This document shows positions 33,906 to 46,649 of a stretch of DNA of 64,000 bases, in pieces. The stretch covers positions 8,308,001 through 8,372,000 of the forward strand of contig NC_083511.1 in assembly GCF_032362555.1 (NCBI RefSeq). The letters run 5' to 3'. The stretch comes from Amyelois transitella (Eukaryota; Arthropoda; Insecta; Lepidoptera; Pyralidae). Both the position numbers and the translations under genes were made by a program. How positions within the stretch are numbered: position 1 is the first letter of the stretch; each line of letters begins with the position of its first letter. The notes beneath the pieces were generated by a model. The model was not told the DNA's origin and made no database searches. It saw nothing but the letters and a program-made list of their open reading frames with translations.

Positions 33906-36900
33906 TTTTCAAGTTATTTTATAAATGAGGCATTTTTTTACTAATAAGTACATTTTAGTAATTACTTGACCAAAACACTTTCTACTTTCGTAAGAGTAGG
34001 TTAGACACACAACCTTAATAGGTCGCCAAATATTCATTGTTATGTCATAACATAAAAACGTAATTAGAGTAACATTACAACATAAACCGCCAATATCTCA
34101 ATCAAATTGTGAGATGATGAGGCATTTCATTGAAGTAAAAGTTGTTTACTTCAATCAGATCATAAACGTCAGTGGAAATTGAAACTGTAATGTCTTTTTT
34201 TTCAATCATTTTACATACCTAATTAATTTGTGAATCTGTCCTGATCACTCTGATTGATGATGATCGAGGTGATATAAATATGATACAATAATATTCAAGC
34301 ATGGTTACCACACAGTCTCAGACATACACATATTACGTCTTTATCATTTGCAGCAGATACGGGGCCAATAGCCATAACACTCGAAGGCCATATTCAGTTT
34401 TACAGATGATATTGATGGAATTTGACTCAGAATAGATACAGGTGGTTTGCCCAAAAGAGTCAGACATTTTATTTATTAAAGTTTTCTTTATACAAGGAGG
34501 CCATATAAGTTTCGTTTCGTAAAGGATCAAGGTGATGCTGTGATAGTGTAAGGAAAAGTTACAGTTTTTGACAAATATAGGTTTTTCGGAATGTTTTGTA
34601 ATGTCATGGTGACATCTGTCAAATCAAACATCTGTCGGAAGTCTCGTTTCCGGGGTTGTTTTTGGGACTACACAAACATATTTTAGAAGCATCAGATATT
34701 AAATTAAATATCCGACAAAACAATCAGCAGGCTCTTTTGAAGCTGACTTTCATCATAAACTCCAGACTGACAGTGTATCTGATCACGAGGTTAGCCTCCA
34801 GCCAAATGCAGTAATAGAAATAAGATGTCATAAAATCGATCGAATAAACCATCAAAGAATGTGTTTCGGTAGTACCCCAGTTGAACAACAATGTGGCTAA
34901 TGATGCAGTTATTGTGCATATCGTTACTTTGCCATCGTATTAGAGAGGCTGCCTCAAGGTCCGAGGCATTTGAAATACCTGTATTGTGTCTAAGATAAGT
35001 GGACTGAAATAGCACAAAGATGATGAGTATGAGTAAAAGGGAAATATAAATAAATCTGCAAAGAACAAGTGAAGAACGAATATAACGTTTAGAACGTTAT
35101 CATCGCGATCGGAATCGAGTGCGCCACGGAATTATTTTTCTTATCCCGTCTTTATCCCTTACATATACAGAGCCACGTATACATGGATGGAATTACGACT
35201 CAACCATTTTTTAATTATTTTTTATTACTTGACAAAGTAACTATATTTGAACAGTCAGTCAATAAGACTACACCTTATGCTTTATAGAGGGAATTATATT
35301 TGAAAGGAGAAAGTCCCGGTTACATACTCACCTCTATGGAGTACGGGGCGCGCATTTATATTTCTTGTACTGTATTGAATTATTTTATCCTAAAATTAAT
35401 GCTTTCATGAATGTTAAATATAATAAATGGAACAGGTATTTTACGAAAATTTGCTTCTGGAAAAGGAGTTGATTTCATAAAATGTTCTTTTGTATACGAG
35501 TATACATCGTGACGAAATATAAAACGTGGGCTTTAAACGGATGCTTAAGTCATTATTGAGATTATGCTTTATAGGTTCTGCGACTCTTTGTAAGTTTCAA
35601 ACTTAGGACATACTAATCGTGACTGCTATAATAGTAGTAACTTATCCTTGGAACTTATGATTCCTGATTATGAACATTGTTGCTTTTGTTAGGTTGTCGT
35701 TGGGTTAAACTTGTATATCTGATACTACAATTTTATCAAAAAAAACATTGCTAAATTATGGTACAAATTCTGTACGAATAGAATAGTATAGCGCTGTTTA
35801 AAATGTAAGGACCAATTTTGACAAAATTGAGAGAAAAGTCTTGGAAAGTGGACCCAGATCTTAAAACACAGCCGAACGTGTAAATGGGAACATGCAATAA
35901 TGTGAAAGAAGGTTCAAGACACTGAAACTGAGACCACCATATACATCGTCAGATCAGCCATAAGTCTTCCACTGCTGAACATAGGCCTCTCCAATGATTA
36001 CCACTTAGCTCTTAACTTTCCTTACATAAGAATAAATGATTAGTATCATTAGTGATATAGTAAAATGTAACTATTAATGCTTGGCTATAAAGATGATGAG
36101 TGCTGTTGCATCCAGCTAGATATTACGATAACTCTCAGTCATGCTTTCTCACAATGAGAGTACATTGATCTTACTTATTCCATAATATCTATAATGATTT
36201 TATAAACGCTAAAATTTGTTTGTTCATCTATTACTTTTTGTCCATAGTTAAACCCTTAGTTAATTATCCGAAGTAGGTACAGCTAATAGGCTACCTTTTA
36301 TTGGAAATTCCCGCTGGAACTGGAAAAACTGGATTTAAGTTTAACGTGGGCGGATTTGCGGGCAAAAGATATTACTTTTTTTGTCAGAATTCCTTAAACT
36401 GCGTAACCTAAGTAACGTTCAACTTTACACATCTCTAAATCTGCATCGGCTTCAGATCCATCCGTAAGTTGATATCTGTATAGTTTGTGATAAATAGATC
36501 ATCACTGATTTATGAATGACATAATACGGAACCTCTATTCACGATATTAAGTCAAACTAATATTTAGAATAGTCACGTAACGCCGTAACATAACATGTGC
36601 ATGATCTGACAAACGAGAGTCTTCGACTTGTGTACCTACAATAGAAGAAGGTTTATTCTGTAAAGTTGGCCGAGTTACCAAATAAAATATTGTGGATAAC
36701 TTTATTTCAATAAAATAATATTAATAATTAATTCACGGCCAAAGTAATTCTTGTTTAAAAACTTTAATTTTAAGTTTAATGTGAAATTACATGATTTCAT
36801 AATTATTTCATTAATTATATTTACTATCTGAAAAAAAAAATCAGATTTTACAAACCTTGAATATCTTGATGAATGTTTTAGGCAAATAGGTGGTAATTAG

Positions 36901-37110
36901 AGATGCTTACTTTGTAAACGTGTATTTTTTAAATTGAGACTTCATTGCTTGTGTTGCTATCGTAAAATAAAGCTGGAAGCTTTCAGAATAGTACCATCCG
37001 GTGTTCCTATAGAATCCCATTGTATGAAACTAATCTGATCGTTTAAGCTTAGCCGCTCTCACTTCGTGACTTGTCATTTTATGTAGATCAATATGATCGA
37101 AGATGGCTTT
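33906..37110. other. Non-coding, repeat shards only
   Basis: Holds old REP shards near 34318-34400 and 35140-35215, and a fragment near 35935-35995 (CCACTGCTGAACATAGGCC) that resembles a widespread lepidopteran repeat. No gene signal. Confidence 0.45.
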
Positions 37111-37114
37111 ATGT

Positions 37115-37325
37115 TAAACTAGAGGCCGCCCGCGACTTCGTCCGCATGGAAACCCTATCAATCCCGCGGAAACTCTGGGATAAAAAGTAGCCTATGTGTT
37201 ATTCTGGGTCTTCAGCTACCTACATACCAAATTTCATGGTAATCGGTTCAGTAGTTTTTGCGTGAAAGAGTAACAAACATCCATACATCCATACAAACTT
37301 TCGCCTTTATAATAGTAGTAGGATA
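37115..37325 (+). repeat. Interspersed repeat, well-preserved copy
   Basis: Starts near CCGCCCGCGACTTCGTCCGC. Continues AAAAAGTAGCCTATGTGTTA, TCATGGTAATCGGTTCAGTA, TTTTTGCGTGAAAGAGTAAC and ends TTTATAATAGTAGTAGGAT. Confidence 0.7.
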
Positions 37326-37540
37326 GATTATGATAAATTTATGCTTACATGACATGACAGTATCTGCATTGTATGCATTTATTAAATCGTTTATATACAT
37401 AAAAAAATTGATTTGCGCGCTACTTATGCATAGATTTCTTTAAAATTTAATGCCATAAGTTACTTATTAATTATTCTGTTTTACTTATTCAGTATAATTG
37501 ATTATATTATATGAATTATTGACATGTAACTTGTTTATGT

Positions 37541-37795
37541 GTGTGGTTCCCGGCACCAATACAAATAAGAATAGGACCACTCCATCTCTTTCCCATGGAT
37601 GTCGTAAAAGGCGACTAAGGGATAGGCTTATATACTTGGGATTCCTCTTTTGGGCGATGGGCTAGCAACCTGTCACTATTTGAATCTCAATTCTATCATT
37701 AAGCCAAATAGCTGAACGTGGCCATTCAGTCTTTTCAAGACTGTTGGCTCTGTCTACCCCGCAAGGGATATAGACGTGACCATATGTATGTATAT
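37541..37795 (+). repeat. REP copy, near full length
   Basis: Runs from GTGTGGTTCCCGGCACCAAT to GACGTGACCATATGTATG. All internal REP words are present. Confidence 0.85.
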
Positions 37796-40700
37796 ACAGC
37801 TAATAAGTGAAAGTTTATGGAAATTTATTGATTAATCAAAAAGTAAAATCATTTTTACTTAAGTTTTCGCAAACAACTTGAGGAAACAAAAACTTGAAGC
37901 GTTTGAAACTACGCAACTAAGTTCACTTCACAACAGCATTTTTTTATACAAAAGAGAGTAAAGAGATCCCTGTAGATTTCAAGGTGGCTGAGAACTCATT
38001 TGCATCACAAACAAGGGAAAAGTTCGCAGGCTCGGTGGCGGAAAATGAACATACAGTCATAACATGCAGGAAATCCTAGTGCGAATGTTAGATGTATGCA
38101 GTGTTAAGTAGACAGGCATTATTTATTTATTCTGTCACACAAAGTATATAAATCACGTCGTTTTACATAAAGACATTAATATGCACGTGAGGAGGTTATT
38201 TAAATTAAAGAATGTTTTTTTAAATTATTATTTCAAGAAGTTACTTTAATTAGTAATTATTGTTATAACCATATATTCGTATTCATTAATTTTAAAAACA
38301 ATTTGTATAGTCTTAATAATTTGGTACGTAATACTAAAAATAATAAAACATTTAACACAAAAAATTTGTAAAATATCACATTCATCAAAAACTACTCCAC
38401 TGAAACATTTTTACCCGGGCTCACTCACGTGAAAATCTCCAAAAGAAAAACATAAGCAGTTGGTCAATTTACCTATGAAAGAAGGTCATTCCGTATGAAA
38501 TTCTAATTATACCGCGTTAAATATCCGTGAGATACACGAATCAGCAAATTATTATTTTGTATATTATATAAGAAAATAAATGTCGAAGATTGTATAACAA
38601 CAATTAGCCATCAGTTTTGTTTTGACACGCCCTCTCAATAAATCTCGGTGTTCATGTGAAAATATCCTATCAAAGGGTTGGGTAAAAGGTCATAACGCTT
38701 TACGTCAAGATTTACGTAAGGAGGTAAATACTAAAATAGGGTTACCCCGGAACTAATTGTCTTACAACAGTATTTGCGAACCCTTCAAGTGGTTTATCGG
38801 TTGCCAATCAATTTAGGTATACGCTTGCTAAACAAGGAATTATATAAGGAGAGATGGACATGTCTGTTACAAGGCAACGTATAATTTTTTGCAAAAACGC
38901 TCTGTAGTTCAAATTATAAAATACTTTAAGATTGTTATGAATATAAAAGTCTTTATGACTAGACTTTTGACCGGGGCTAAGCTTTAATGGCATTACGAGG
39001 AATAAAAGTAGGTCATGTTAGTCCCTATAAAATATTTTTCTAAATATGACGTTGAGATGAAAACACGAAATACAAATTTAAGTCTCTCGAATTTATTCAA
39101 TTCCTGTAAAAAGAGGTGAAAAAGAAATTACAATATAGATGGGCCACGAACGACCACTTATATTTTCTACTGAGAACAAATAATATATTTTAGACCAATA
39201 AAAGATTCTGTGTCCAAAAAACAACAACACACTGAGTTAAAACATGAGGTCGCTCTAATTTCGAAATTCAAAAATTTACGTATATATTTGTAAACGGAAC
39301 ATTAATTAACTTCAATACGTATACATGGATGAAACAAATCGCTTTCACACCTCGTATCGTGTTAGCTGGTAAGTAAAGTAGTTGGTTACGTAGTGCTGAT
39401 AGCAAAAACCAGTGGACCACTGTGATTAATGCTTTTAGGAAATCTTTAGAGTATCTGGTTCCTGCTCGGATAAGTGGTTTGTTTATTTGATTCCTTATGG
39501 AATACAGTGACATCGGCAGGCATTATGGATGGAAAATTGCTGTTAGACAATTTTATTCTGCGAGAATATACAATCAACTTGTTTTTTATAGATATCCTTT
39601 TTTTAAACATTTATTACATTTAGTTTGAATAAAAATGCCAAGTTTTATAACCTTAATTCTTCTTTATTAATGTTTTGGAGATAATATTGAATTTTGCTGT
39701 AATTAATTGAAAAGTTTTTTAATTTCGGGGATACGACAAGCTTTGGCGGAAGTGTACGGCGTCGTCCCACGTTTTTCCGCTTGAATCGACGATTGCAGCA
39801 AGGAAACGTACATCTGTCTTATTGTTTCATTCAACTGTGTGGGATGGATCACTAACTTTGATTGAAATCTGTTTAATTCCTGGTTTTAAATATGCAAACG
39901 ATATTACAAAGCCATTAAAAAAAATCTCGATCACAAGATAAAAAACCTAACAGAGGGACATGCTGGACTCCGTAAATTTTGGCCGGACAGGCAACTTAAA
40001 GGCTGTCTGTGATGTGGACGCCTGCCAACTTTAACCCTGCTTCTTTTCTTGAGAGGTATTTTATTTGAACATTGATCATCTGAGTCTCTTTCCGAACATC
40101 TTTTTCAAGATAACTATCCCCACTTGCCATGATCCCTGCATACTTTTGCTTCATCCACATTCATTGATTAATTTTCTTACATAATTCTTATGTATAAAAT
40201 GTAAGCGGAAGTAAAAAAACAATCAACATTTTTCATTATTCTTCATAATCATTATTGTAATCGATGAATGCTTTGTACAAAGATTGTACGAATTCGACGG
40301 TGATTTTTCAAAGAGTAGGTAAGCAAACCCAAATTGAAAAATTACGAAAGTGTGATATAACCGTGTTGATGTAGGTTAACTATAGACGAAATGTAGGGCA
40401 GAGGTTGAAGATCAGCGATTGTCATCATTTATATCTATTGGGAGAATTTATTATATGTTTTAAGATCAATTATGATAACTTTATGGTAATGAGATGCTTC
40501 CATAAGACACCTTTCTGTGTAAAATTTATGTATTGGCAAACTTCTCAAATTGATAATCCTTGGTCATGGCTTTTATGTTAATATAAAGTTTCACACGTCG
40601 TACCCAGAATACATTACACATATTATGAAGTGTTTTATTCTATCGTACTGGAAGATAATAATTTTTTTTATTAAGTCCGTAAATTGTGCTATACAAATTG

Positions 40701-41374
40701 CATTTATTGAAAAGCTAGTAAATTTTAAAAAAAAGAACGGTGCTGTTATTTAAAAAGAAATGGGTGTCCCGTGATTAGAGTCGTATAATTGTAAGGTTGG
40801 TAGTACCATAGGTTGTTAAGAGGCCCTGTCTGTTTACAAACAAGATGTAAAAAAAGTAATCGTGACTCGTGGGATAATTATCAGATTGAATATGACAATT
40901 AACTGTATTAATTAACTATACATGTTTAAATTATGATATTTATGATGCAGACCAGTAGCGCTGTCGTCAACGAGCGATCCAATAAATTAAAATAATCTAG
41001 GTTTAGGATCAATTAATATGGATAGATATGTGCACGCTCATATTATTGATGAGTATGAAATCATTTAAGATTTGAATTACAAATGAACTTATCTTGTAAT
41101 ATATGCCTAGAAATAACCTAGAAATAATATCAATAAATCCCAGTTTATTATAATCAAAACTATGTCATTTTAATGGTTGAATGGTTAAAGATATTTATTT
41201 CTCAAAAATATTCTTTCAATTTTTCTCTTATGAGACAGTTTTATTTTACAAATTCGGTAATATAAACATATGTACGAGTGTTTTTGTGGACCTTTAGCAA
41301 TATAATGGATAACTTAACTACATTTTGCGTATCATTTACATTTACTTAGACATATTTTTACAAATATTTTAGGG
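37796..41374. other. Non-coding, nothing firm
   Basis: AT-rich. A LINE-A shard lies near 40085-40170 (CACTTGCCATGATCCCTGCA). No gene signal found. Confidence 0.45.
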
Positions 41375-41590
41375 ATAGGCTTTTAAACTTGGGATTCTTT
41401 TGTTAGACGATGGGCAAGCAACCTGGTACTGTCTGATTCTCAATTCCATCATCAAGTCAAAATGATGAACGTAGGCCACTTTCAGCTTTTTGACTTGATG
41501 ATGGAATCAGTCAGTCAGTTGACAGAGCCAACAGTCTTGAAACTGTTGGCTCTATCTACCCCGCAAAGGAAATAGGCTTGACTATATGTT
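41375..41590 (+). repeat. Rearranged REP copy with two internal hairpins
   Basis: REP words run in order, but a 20-base perfect inverted repeat (41443-41462 / 41488-41507) and a 12-base one (41524-41535 / 41542-41553) are inserted. Both are inverted duplicates of local REP sequence. Confidence 0.7.
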
Positions 41591-42719
41591 TGTTTATTTT
41601 AGTCTTTTTACCTTTACTAGCCAGCACATTACCTACTTGAAATGACAGAACTGGTTTAAAATTTGAAATGTTGATAAAAAATACTCACAACGAAATCAAT
41701 GAAGTGAGAGATTGACATGCATTTAAATTGTGGTGTCAGTTAATTAGCAGTACCTACTATAAATCAAAGTTTGGCAATTACATTTTATAGAACAAACTTG
41801 TAAGCATAATGATATAACGATGTTAAATGACCAAAACATATCGGAGCCTACTAGCCCATAAACAAACTTTCCAAACATTCATTATGTTCATTATACAATA
41901 GTTCAATGGTGAATAAAAAAATATTAAAGGTGAGTAAGGGCAGATCTTCTTGACAACGACTTCATTATGATGATTTGTTCCGGTTCGTCAATAAAGCTTC
42001 ACATTTGTTCCGTTCATTCAAGTTAGCATTATTAGGAACTTTCATGTTTTCCATGTAGTATTATTATCAAGAGTCAAGTCATAACGGAGAAGAGACGTGA
42101 CGGGATATTATTTACAGACTTCAAAACAGTCCAGTTGGTAGGGTACGTACCAACCCACTGATTTAAAAAAATTGCTTTTGATGCTGGTTAAAATTTTTTT
42201 TTTAATACAGCGAAATATGCGATATACGAATAATGATTAGACTTTATATAGATACTAAGTACAAGAAAATATACACGTATTTACATACCGCGCTGACGTG
42301 CTGAAAATAACTGAAAAAAGAGTATCTAATTAGTTCATGGCCGCGGTGAGATTAGAAACTGTGCACCTTGACTCAGGCGCACTTTTTTAAATAGGATACC
42401 TTATCCACTCGACCACTGATGTTTTTCTAGAGCATTCCACTGAGACTAATATTGTAGTTTAAATATATGCAAACGCGTACATTATGACAATCGTTTCTTT
42501 TAATTCTAGTAGTAAACAAGTAACGAGATGTAACCACATAATTATGTTGGAAACGTAGTCAGTTAAAGATAATTATATTTAATAAAGCCTCGTAAAGTAA
42601 TTATTAAATCAAACATAAACAGAATCACATGACTTATTATTATTTTTTACTTAACAGTACTTCTTGGTTTTCACTGTAATAGATGCTCTACTCAACTTTA
42701 CAAATTTATGATATAAGTT

Positions 42720-43140
42720 TAGCATCGCCGATCGAAAGTTCACTATCGAAAGTTGAGTAAAAGCAAGACTATTGATAGTATCGCCTATAGATATGTGTTT
42801 GTAACTTTTCTTGCTTGCAGTAATATAGCTTATACATTAAATAATTATAATTAAAAATTAGTTTTCTTTAGCGGCGTTATAGCGTGACGTTTAACTTCGG
42901 GAAATTATCTCATTCCTTCAAAATACTCAATTAATTTAATCCTACCAGAGTCATTCCCCGAACCGAATCCATTGATACTATTGCTGCTGACTTTTGCAAC
43001 TAGCTATCGATGTTCATCATACGATCATATCATATACATATCCATAGTGTCACTAGGTACTATCAACAGGTCAAAACTATAGATAATATCGATAGGCTTA
43101 TCGATAGGGTAGATGATTTTCGAGGTCTACTACTGATAGT
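42720..43140. other. Cluster of ATCGAT and ATCGAAAG motifs
   Basis: ATCGAAAGTT occurs twice 14 bases apart near 42731-42754. ATCGATAGG occurs twice near 43088-43108. CTATCGATG is near 43002. No gene start can be tied to them. Confidence 0.3.
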
Positions 43141-43562
43141 TCGGCAACGTTAGTAGGATAAGTAGGATGAAGTAAGTTTAAATTCTCGTTCATAATATTA
43201 GCTACAACTGCCTTATAAGACCTCTACTTATCACGTGAATACCATCAAGTCAAGGAGACGACCGCGCCTCGTCTAAACTATTTCTCGTGAACTTTCCCGT
43301 GTATGGGCATAGAATTTGAGCAGCATTTTACAGTCACATTTTGCATGAAGGCAACTTATCGCATGACCAAGCATCGTGCAGATTCACACGTGCAAAGTAA
43401 GCTAATACTTTGCTCTGTGTATGAAAAATAATTATAAAATTTATCGGTATTTGTATCTAAATAAATACAATATGGTCAATAGGTCTCGTACTAGTCCATT
43501 ATTTTCTTTCTTAAATATTACTAGTCCGACATTAATGTATTTTTTTGGGATAGACTATAAAT

Positions 43563-43767
43563 TTATTAGGGTAGACAGACCCAACCGTCTTAAAAATACT
43601 GAAAGGCTACGTTCAGCCGTATGGATTAATGATTGCAGGTTTCTAGCCCAGCGCCGCTGAAAGAATCCCAGGTTTAGCCTTTCCCTTAGTCGCTTTTACG
43701 ATATCAATGGTACAGGTATGGAAATGATCCTATTATTCTTTTAAAGCGCCGGAAACCATACGGCACT
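43563..43767 (-). repeat. Diverged REP copy
   Basis: GGGTAGACAGACCCAACCGT through GCAGGTTTCTAGCCCA to GCCGGAAACCATACGGCAC. Confidence 0.7.
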
Positions 43768-44524
43768 TATTCAAAACATAATGTTGTTAATTTACGTATC
43801 AAAAACGAGGCTCTATTGTTATATATTTCGCCAATTTACTAACTTAAAATTTGTTCTTATAATATTCACATTTTTTTGAGCCCTACTCAAATTATCTCAA
43901 GTTCACTTTATTGTCTTATTGTAATAGAAATTTTAAGAAACTACGGTAACTCAAGGTAGTTACCAACAGGGTTTTCGAAACACTAGGTCGTTTACAATAG
44001 ACCGTGACGGCTTATTATACTGACACGCAAATGATGTGCTGATAACAATTATAGACGATCTATCGGTTTGTAATCTTTGAGTAGCTACAACTTTCTAATA
44101 AAATAGAGCTTTCAATTAACGAAATAAACATGCACAAAACGATCACGTTTTTTTTTTGGAGGAGTAAAGACTATATTTTAAAACTTCAATGGTAATGCTT
44201 TTTAGTGATTTGTAAGAACATTTCCTAAAGCTTTCTAAAAAGCCTAAAGCCTAAAAATTATCATAAGTCTTTTATGTCTTATAAGTATAAGACATATAAA
44301 TTGTTACATGTGCTTGAAAATACTTTGTTAATAAATGAAAAATTTAAAGAAAGAAAAGTAGTATTATTAACAGTCTACGTTTTTCCATTTTCGATTATAT
44401 CACGTTCCGTATTTATTTTGCTTTATCATTAATTAATTTTTCTTTAGAAAGTTCTCGATTTGGTACACGTTCATTGGTCTTAACCTTCCTTTTCCAACTT
44501 CCATTTTTAAAGTTCAAAATATAC

Positions 44525-44770
44525 ATACATACATACATAAAATCACGCCTCTTTCCCGGAGGGGTAGGCAGAGACTACCTCTTTCCACTTGCCACGATCT
44601 CTGCATACTTCTTTCGCTTCGTCCACATTCATAACTCTCTTCATACAAGCTCGGCGGTTTCGGGTACTTTTGACCTGACCCTTTACCAGGACGTCCTTAA
44701 TTTGATCAAGATACGTTCGTCTAGGTCTTCCCACTCCGACCTTTCCCTCCACACTCTCCTTAATAAAATA
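44525..44770 (-). repeat. LINE-A C-terminus and 3' tail, longest copy here
   Basis: The minus strand encodes ESVEGKVGVGRPRRTYLDQI, then KDVLVKGQVKSTRNRRACMK and further to GKWKEVVSAYPSGKEA. A stop and the tail GGCGTGATTTTATGTATG follow. GRPRRTYLDQ is a typical ORF2 C-terminal motif of lepidopteran LINEs. Copies of AAAATATAC flank it near 44518 and 44769. Confidence 0.85.
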
Positions 44771-44794
44771 AAATATACTTTTAAATAAGTACAA

Positions 44795-45510
44795 ATAATC
44801 GTACGACGCTAAGTATAATGTAGTAGTTTTTCTCTGACTACAAGAAAATACAATAAATAAACAATTGAGACTGTCGTCATCAGACTGTGCAATATTTTTA
44901 TAACCATTGCCCTGCGACCCGCGAACAATTGTTTCAGCTAATCACAAAATTAATAAAACCGCAACAATAGATTACGTTCCTGAGAAAAGAGCAAATTCAA
45001 GGTTTCTCTGTTTAGAAATACTTAAGTAAACTTGAGCTTATTTTTAAAGAGCTCTTAGTTAACATGATTTATGATAAGTATGTTTAACCAGGACTATTAT
45101 ATGGTTTAAAATCAATTAAATAGTTTAACTAATTCGTATTTAATTTGGAAGGATTATATTTAAGCGCTTATGTAAAAAATTTTGGTATATTATACAAAAT
45201 ACATACTATACCTATATCCTGACTCCATTCATCGATTATTCATATCAAGTTATCATCTCTATGAAAAACCAAATAAAGTATTTAACCAATAAAAAAACAT
45301 TAAACTTGATTTTTATTTATTTTAAGAGTTTCATACCAACTGCGTTTTCATTGTCATTTCCTTATTTATGTTTAAGTATTTGTTTCTCTCCGGCCCATAC
45401 TGAGAAATAACATGCGTAGTCGAGCATACGCCCCGTACCTGTGCACGACTTAAAATACGGCTAAAGGACACCAAATATCCATAATGTGGGTGCGTTAACC
45501 CGACCGTGGT
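44795..45510. other. Non-coding, nothing recognised
   Basis: AT-rich, no gene signal. Confidence 0.5.
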
Positions 45511-45769
45511 TGCCGTGTGGTTCCCGGCACCAATACAAAAAAAGAGTAGGACCACTCCATCTCTTTCCCATGGATGTCGTAGAAGGCGACTAAGGGATAG
45601 GCTTACAAACTTGGGATTCTTCTTTAGGCGATGGGCTAGCAACCTGCCACTATTTGAATCTCAATTCTATCATTAAGCCAAGTGGCTGGGTGTGGCCATT
45701 CGGTCTTTTCAAGACTATTGGCTCTGTCTACCCCGCAAGGCATATAGACGTGACCATATGTATGTATGT
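45511..45769 (+). repeat. REP copy, near full length
   Basis: From TGCCGTGTGGTTCCCGGCAC to CGTGACCATATGTATGTATG. Confidence 0.85.
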
Positions 45770-45838
45770 TTTACGACATCCATGGGAAAGCTATGGAGTA
45801 GGAGTAGGATTCTTAAGTGCCGAGAACCCGGCACAGGC
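45770..45838 (-). repeat. REP 5' fragment, tail-to-tail with the previous copy
   Basis: TTTTACGACATCCATGGGAA then GTGCCGAGAACCCGGCAC, inverted relative to the copy that ends at 45769. Confidence 0.65.
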
Positions 45839-45924
45839 ATGATAAGTACCATTTTTGACGGAATCCGTCATTTGAAGCAAGAAGATGTGAATTGGGAATC
45901 GCTATTATGAAAGTAAAAGTGAGT

Positions 45925-46248
45925 TTCGAATTCAAATTCAAATTCAAATTCAAAATTCAAAAATTCAAATTTTTTTATTCATTATTATAGGATATTATTA
46001 TATCGCTTAATAATTGTCGTATGGTTTAACAACTTGGTTGACGTCAAATATATTACTTAAAAACTAAGTTTACTGCCGCTTCCAAGGCGTCAGTGCAGAA
46101 GAAGCGGTAACAAACTGCACTGCAGCATTTTCTTTAACAACGTCAACTTCACAATATTAAATTATACTTAGAATATAATGTGGACGGGAGAATACATTGT
46201 TCACGGGAGATTTATATATTTATGAGATTTAATATTGAAAAAAGAAAA

Positions 46249-46298
<50 letters not shown>

Positions 46299-46604
46299 AT
46301 GGATTGCCAATTTTAAAAAGATTTATGTACAGAGTGTACTGAAATTTTGATTTAAGTTCAAATTAAACTACAATTAATTACGAGGTTCCTGTGCCAAGCT
46401 CGAGCCAGATGTTTTTATCATTAAGGTAATCATCAGTCCTATAATAAGCCTTCTCACAAAGTACTTTCTTTACATACTCTTTGAATTTTCGGTAGGGCAT
46501 ATCAAGAACAGACTCCGGCAACCTATTATAAAATCGTATACAGTTCCCCATAAATGATTTACTGACTTTGCTAAGCCTATGAAATTCTTTTGATAAAAGC
46601 AAAA
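45925..46604 (-). mobile_element. LINE-B: jockey-like ORF2 C-terminus and 3' UTR
   Basis: The minus strand encodes LSKEFHRLSKVSKSFMGNCI, RFYNRLPESVLDMPYRKFKE, YVKKVLCEKAYYRTDDYLND and stops at 46378. This matches the end of reverse transcriptases of jockey-like non-LTR elements. A 3' UTR with a (TA)n tract and a TTGAATTTGAATTTGAATTT tail follows. The 5' part is lost. The shorter copies at 6455 and 20940 are pieces of this UTR. Confidence 0.75.
46251..46295. repeat. (TA)n microsatellite
   Basis: About 45 bases of alternating TA inside the LINE-B 3' UTR. Confidence 0.9.
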
Positions 46605-46649
46605 GAAGAGTTGGGAACCGCTATTTTAAAAGTAAGAGTGATTATCGAA

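Noticed and set aside
44474..44788. A 104-residue plus-strand frame.
   Set aside because: It is antisense to the LINE-A C-terminus, whose minus-strand frame has the family motif GRPRRTYLDQ.
45331..45642. A 103-residue minus-strand frame.
   Set aside because: Translation of a REP copy; the same pseudo-peptide appears at other REP copies.
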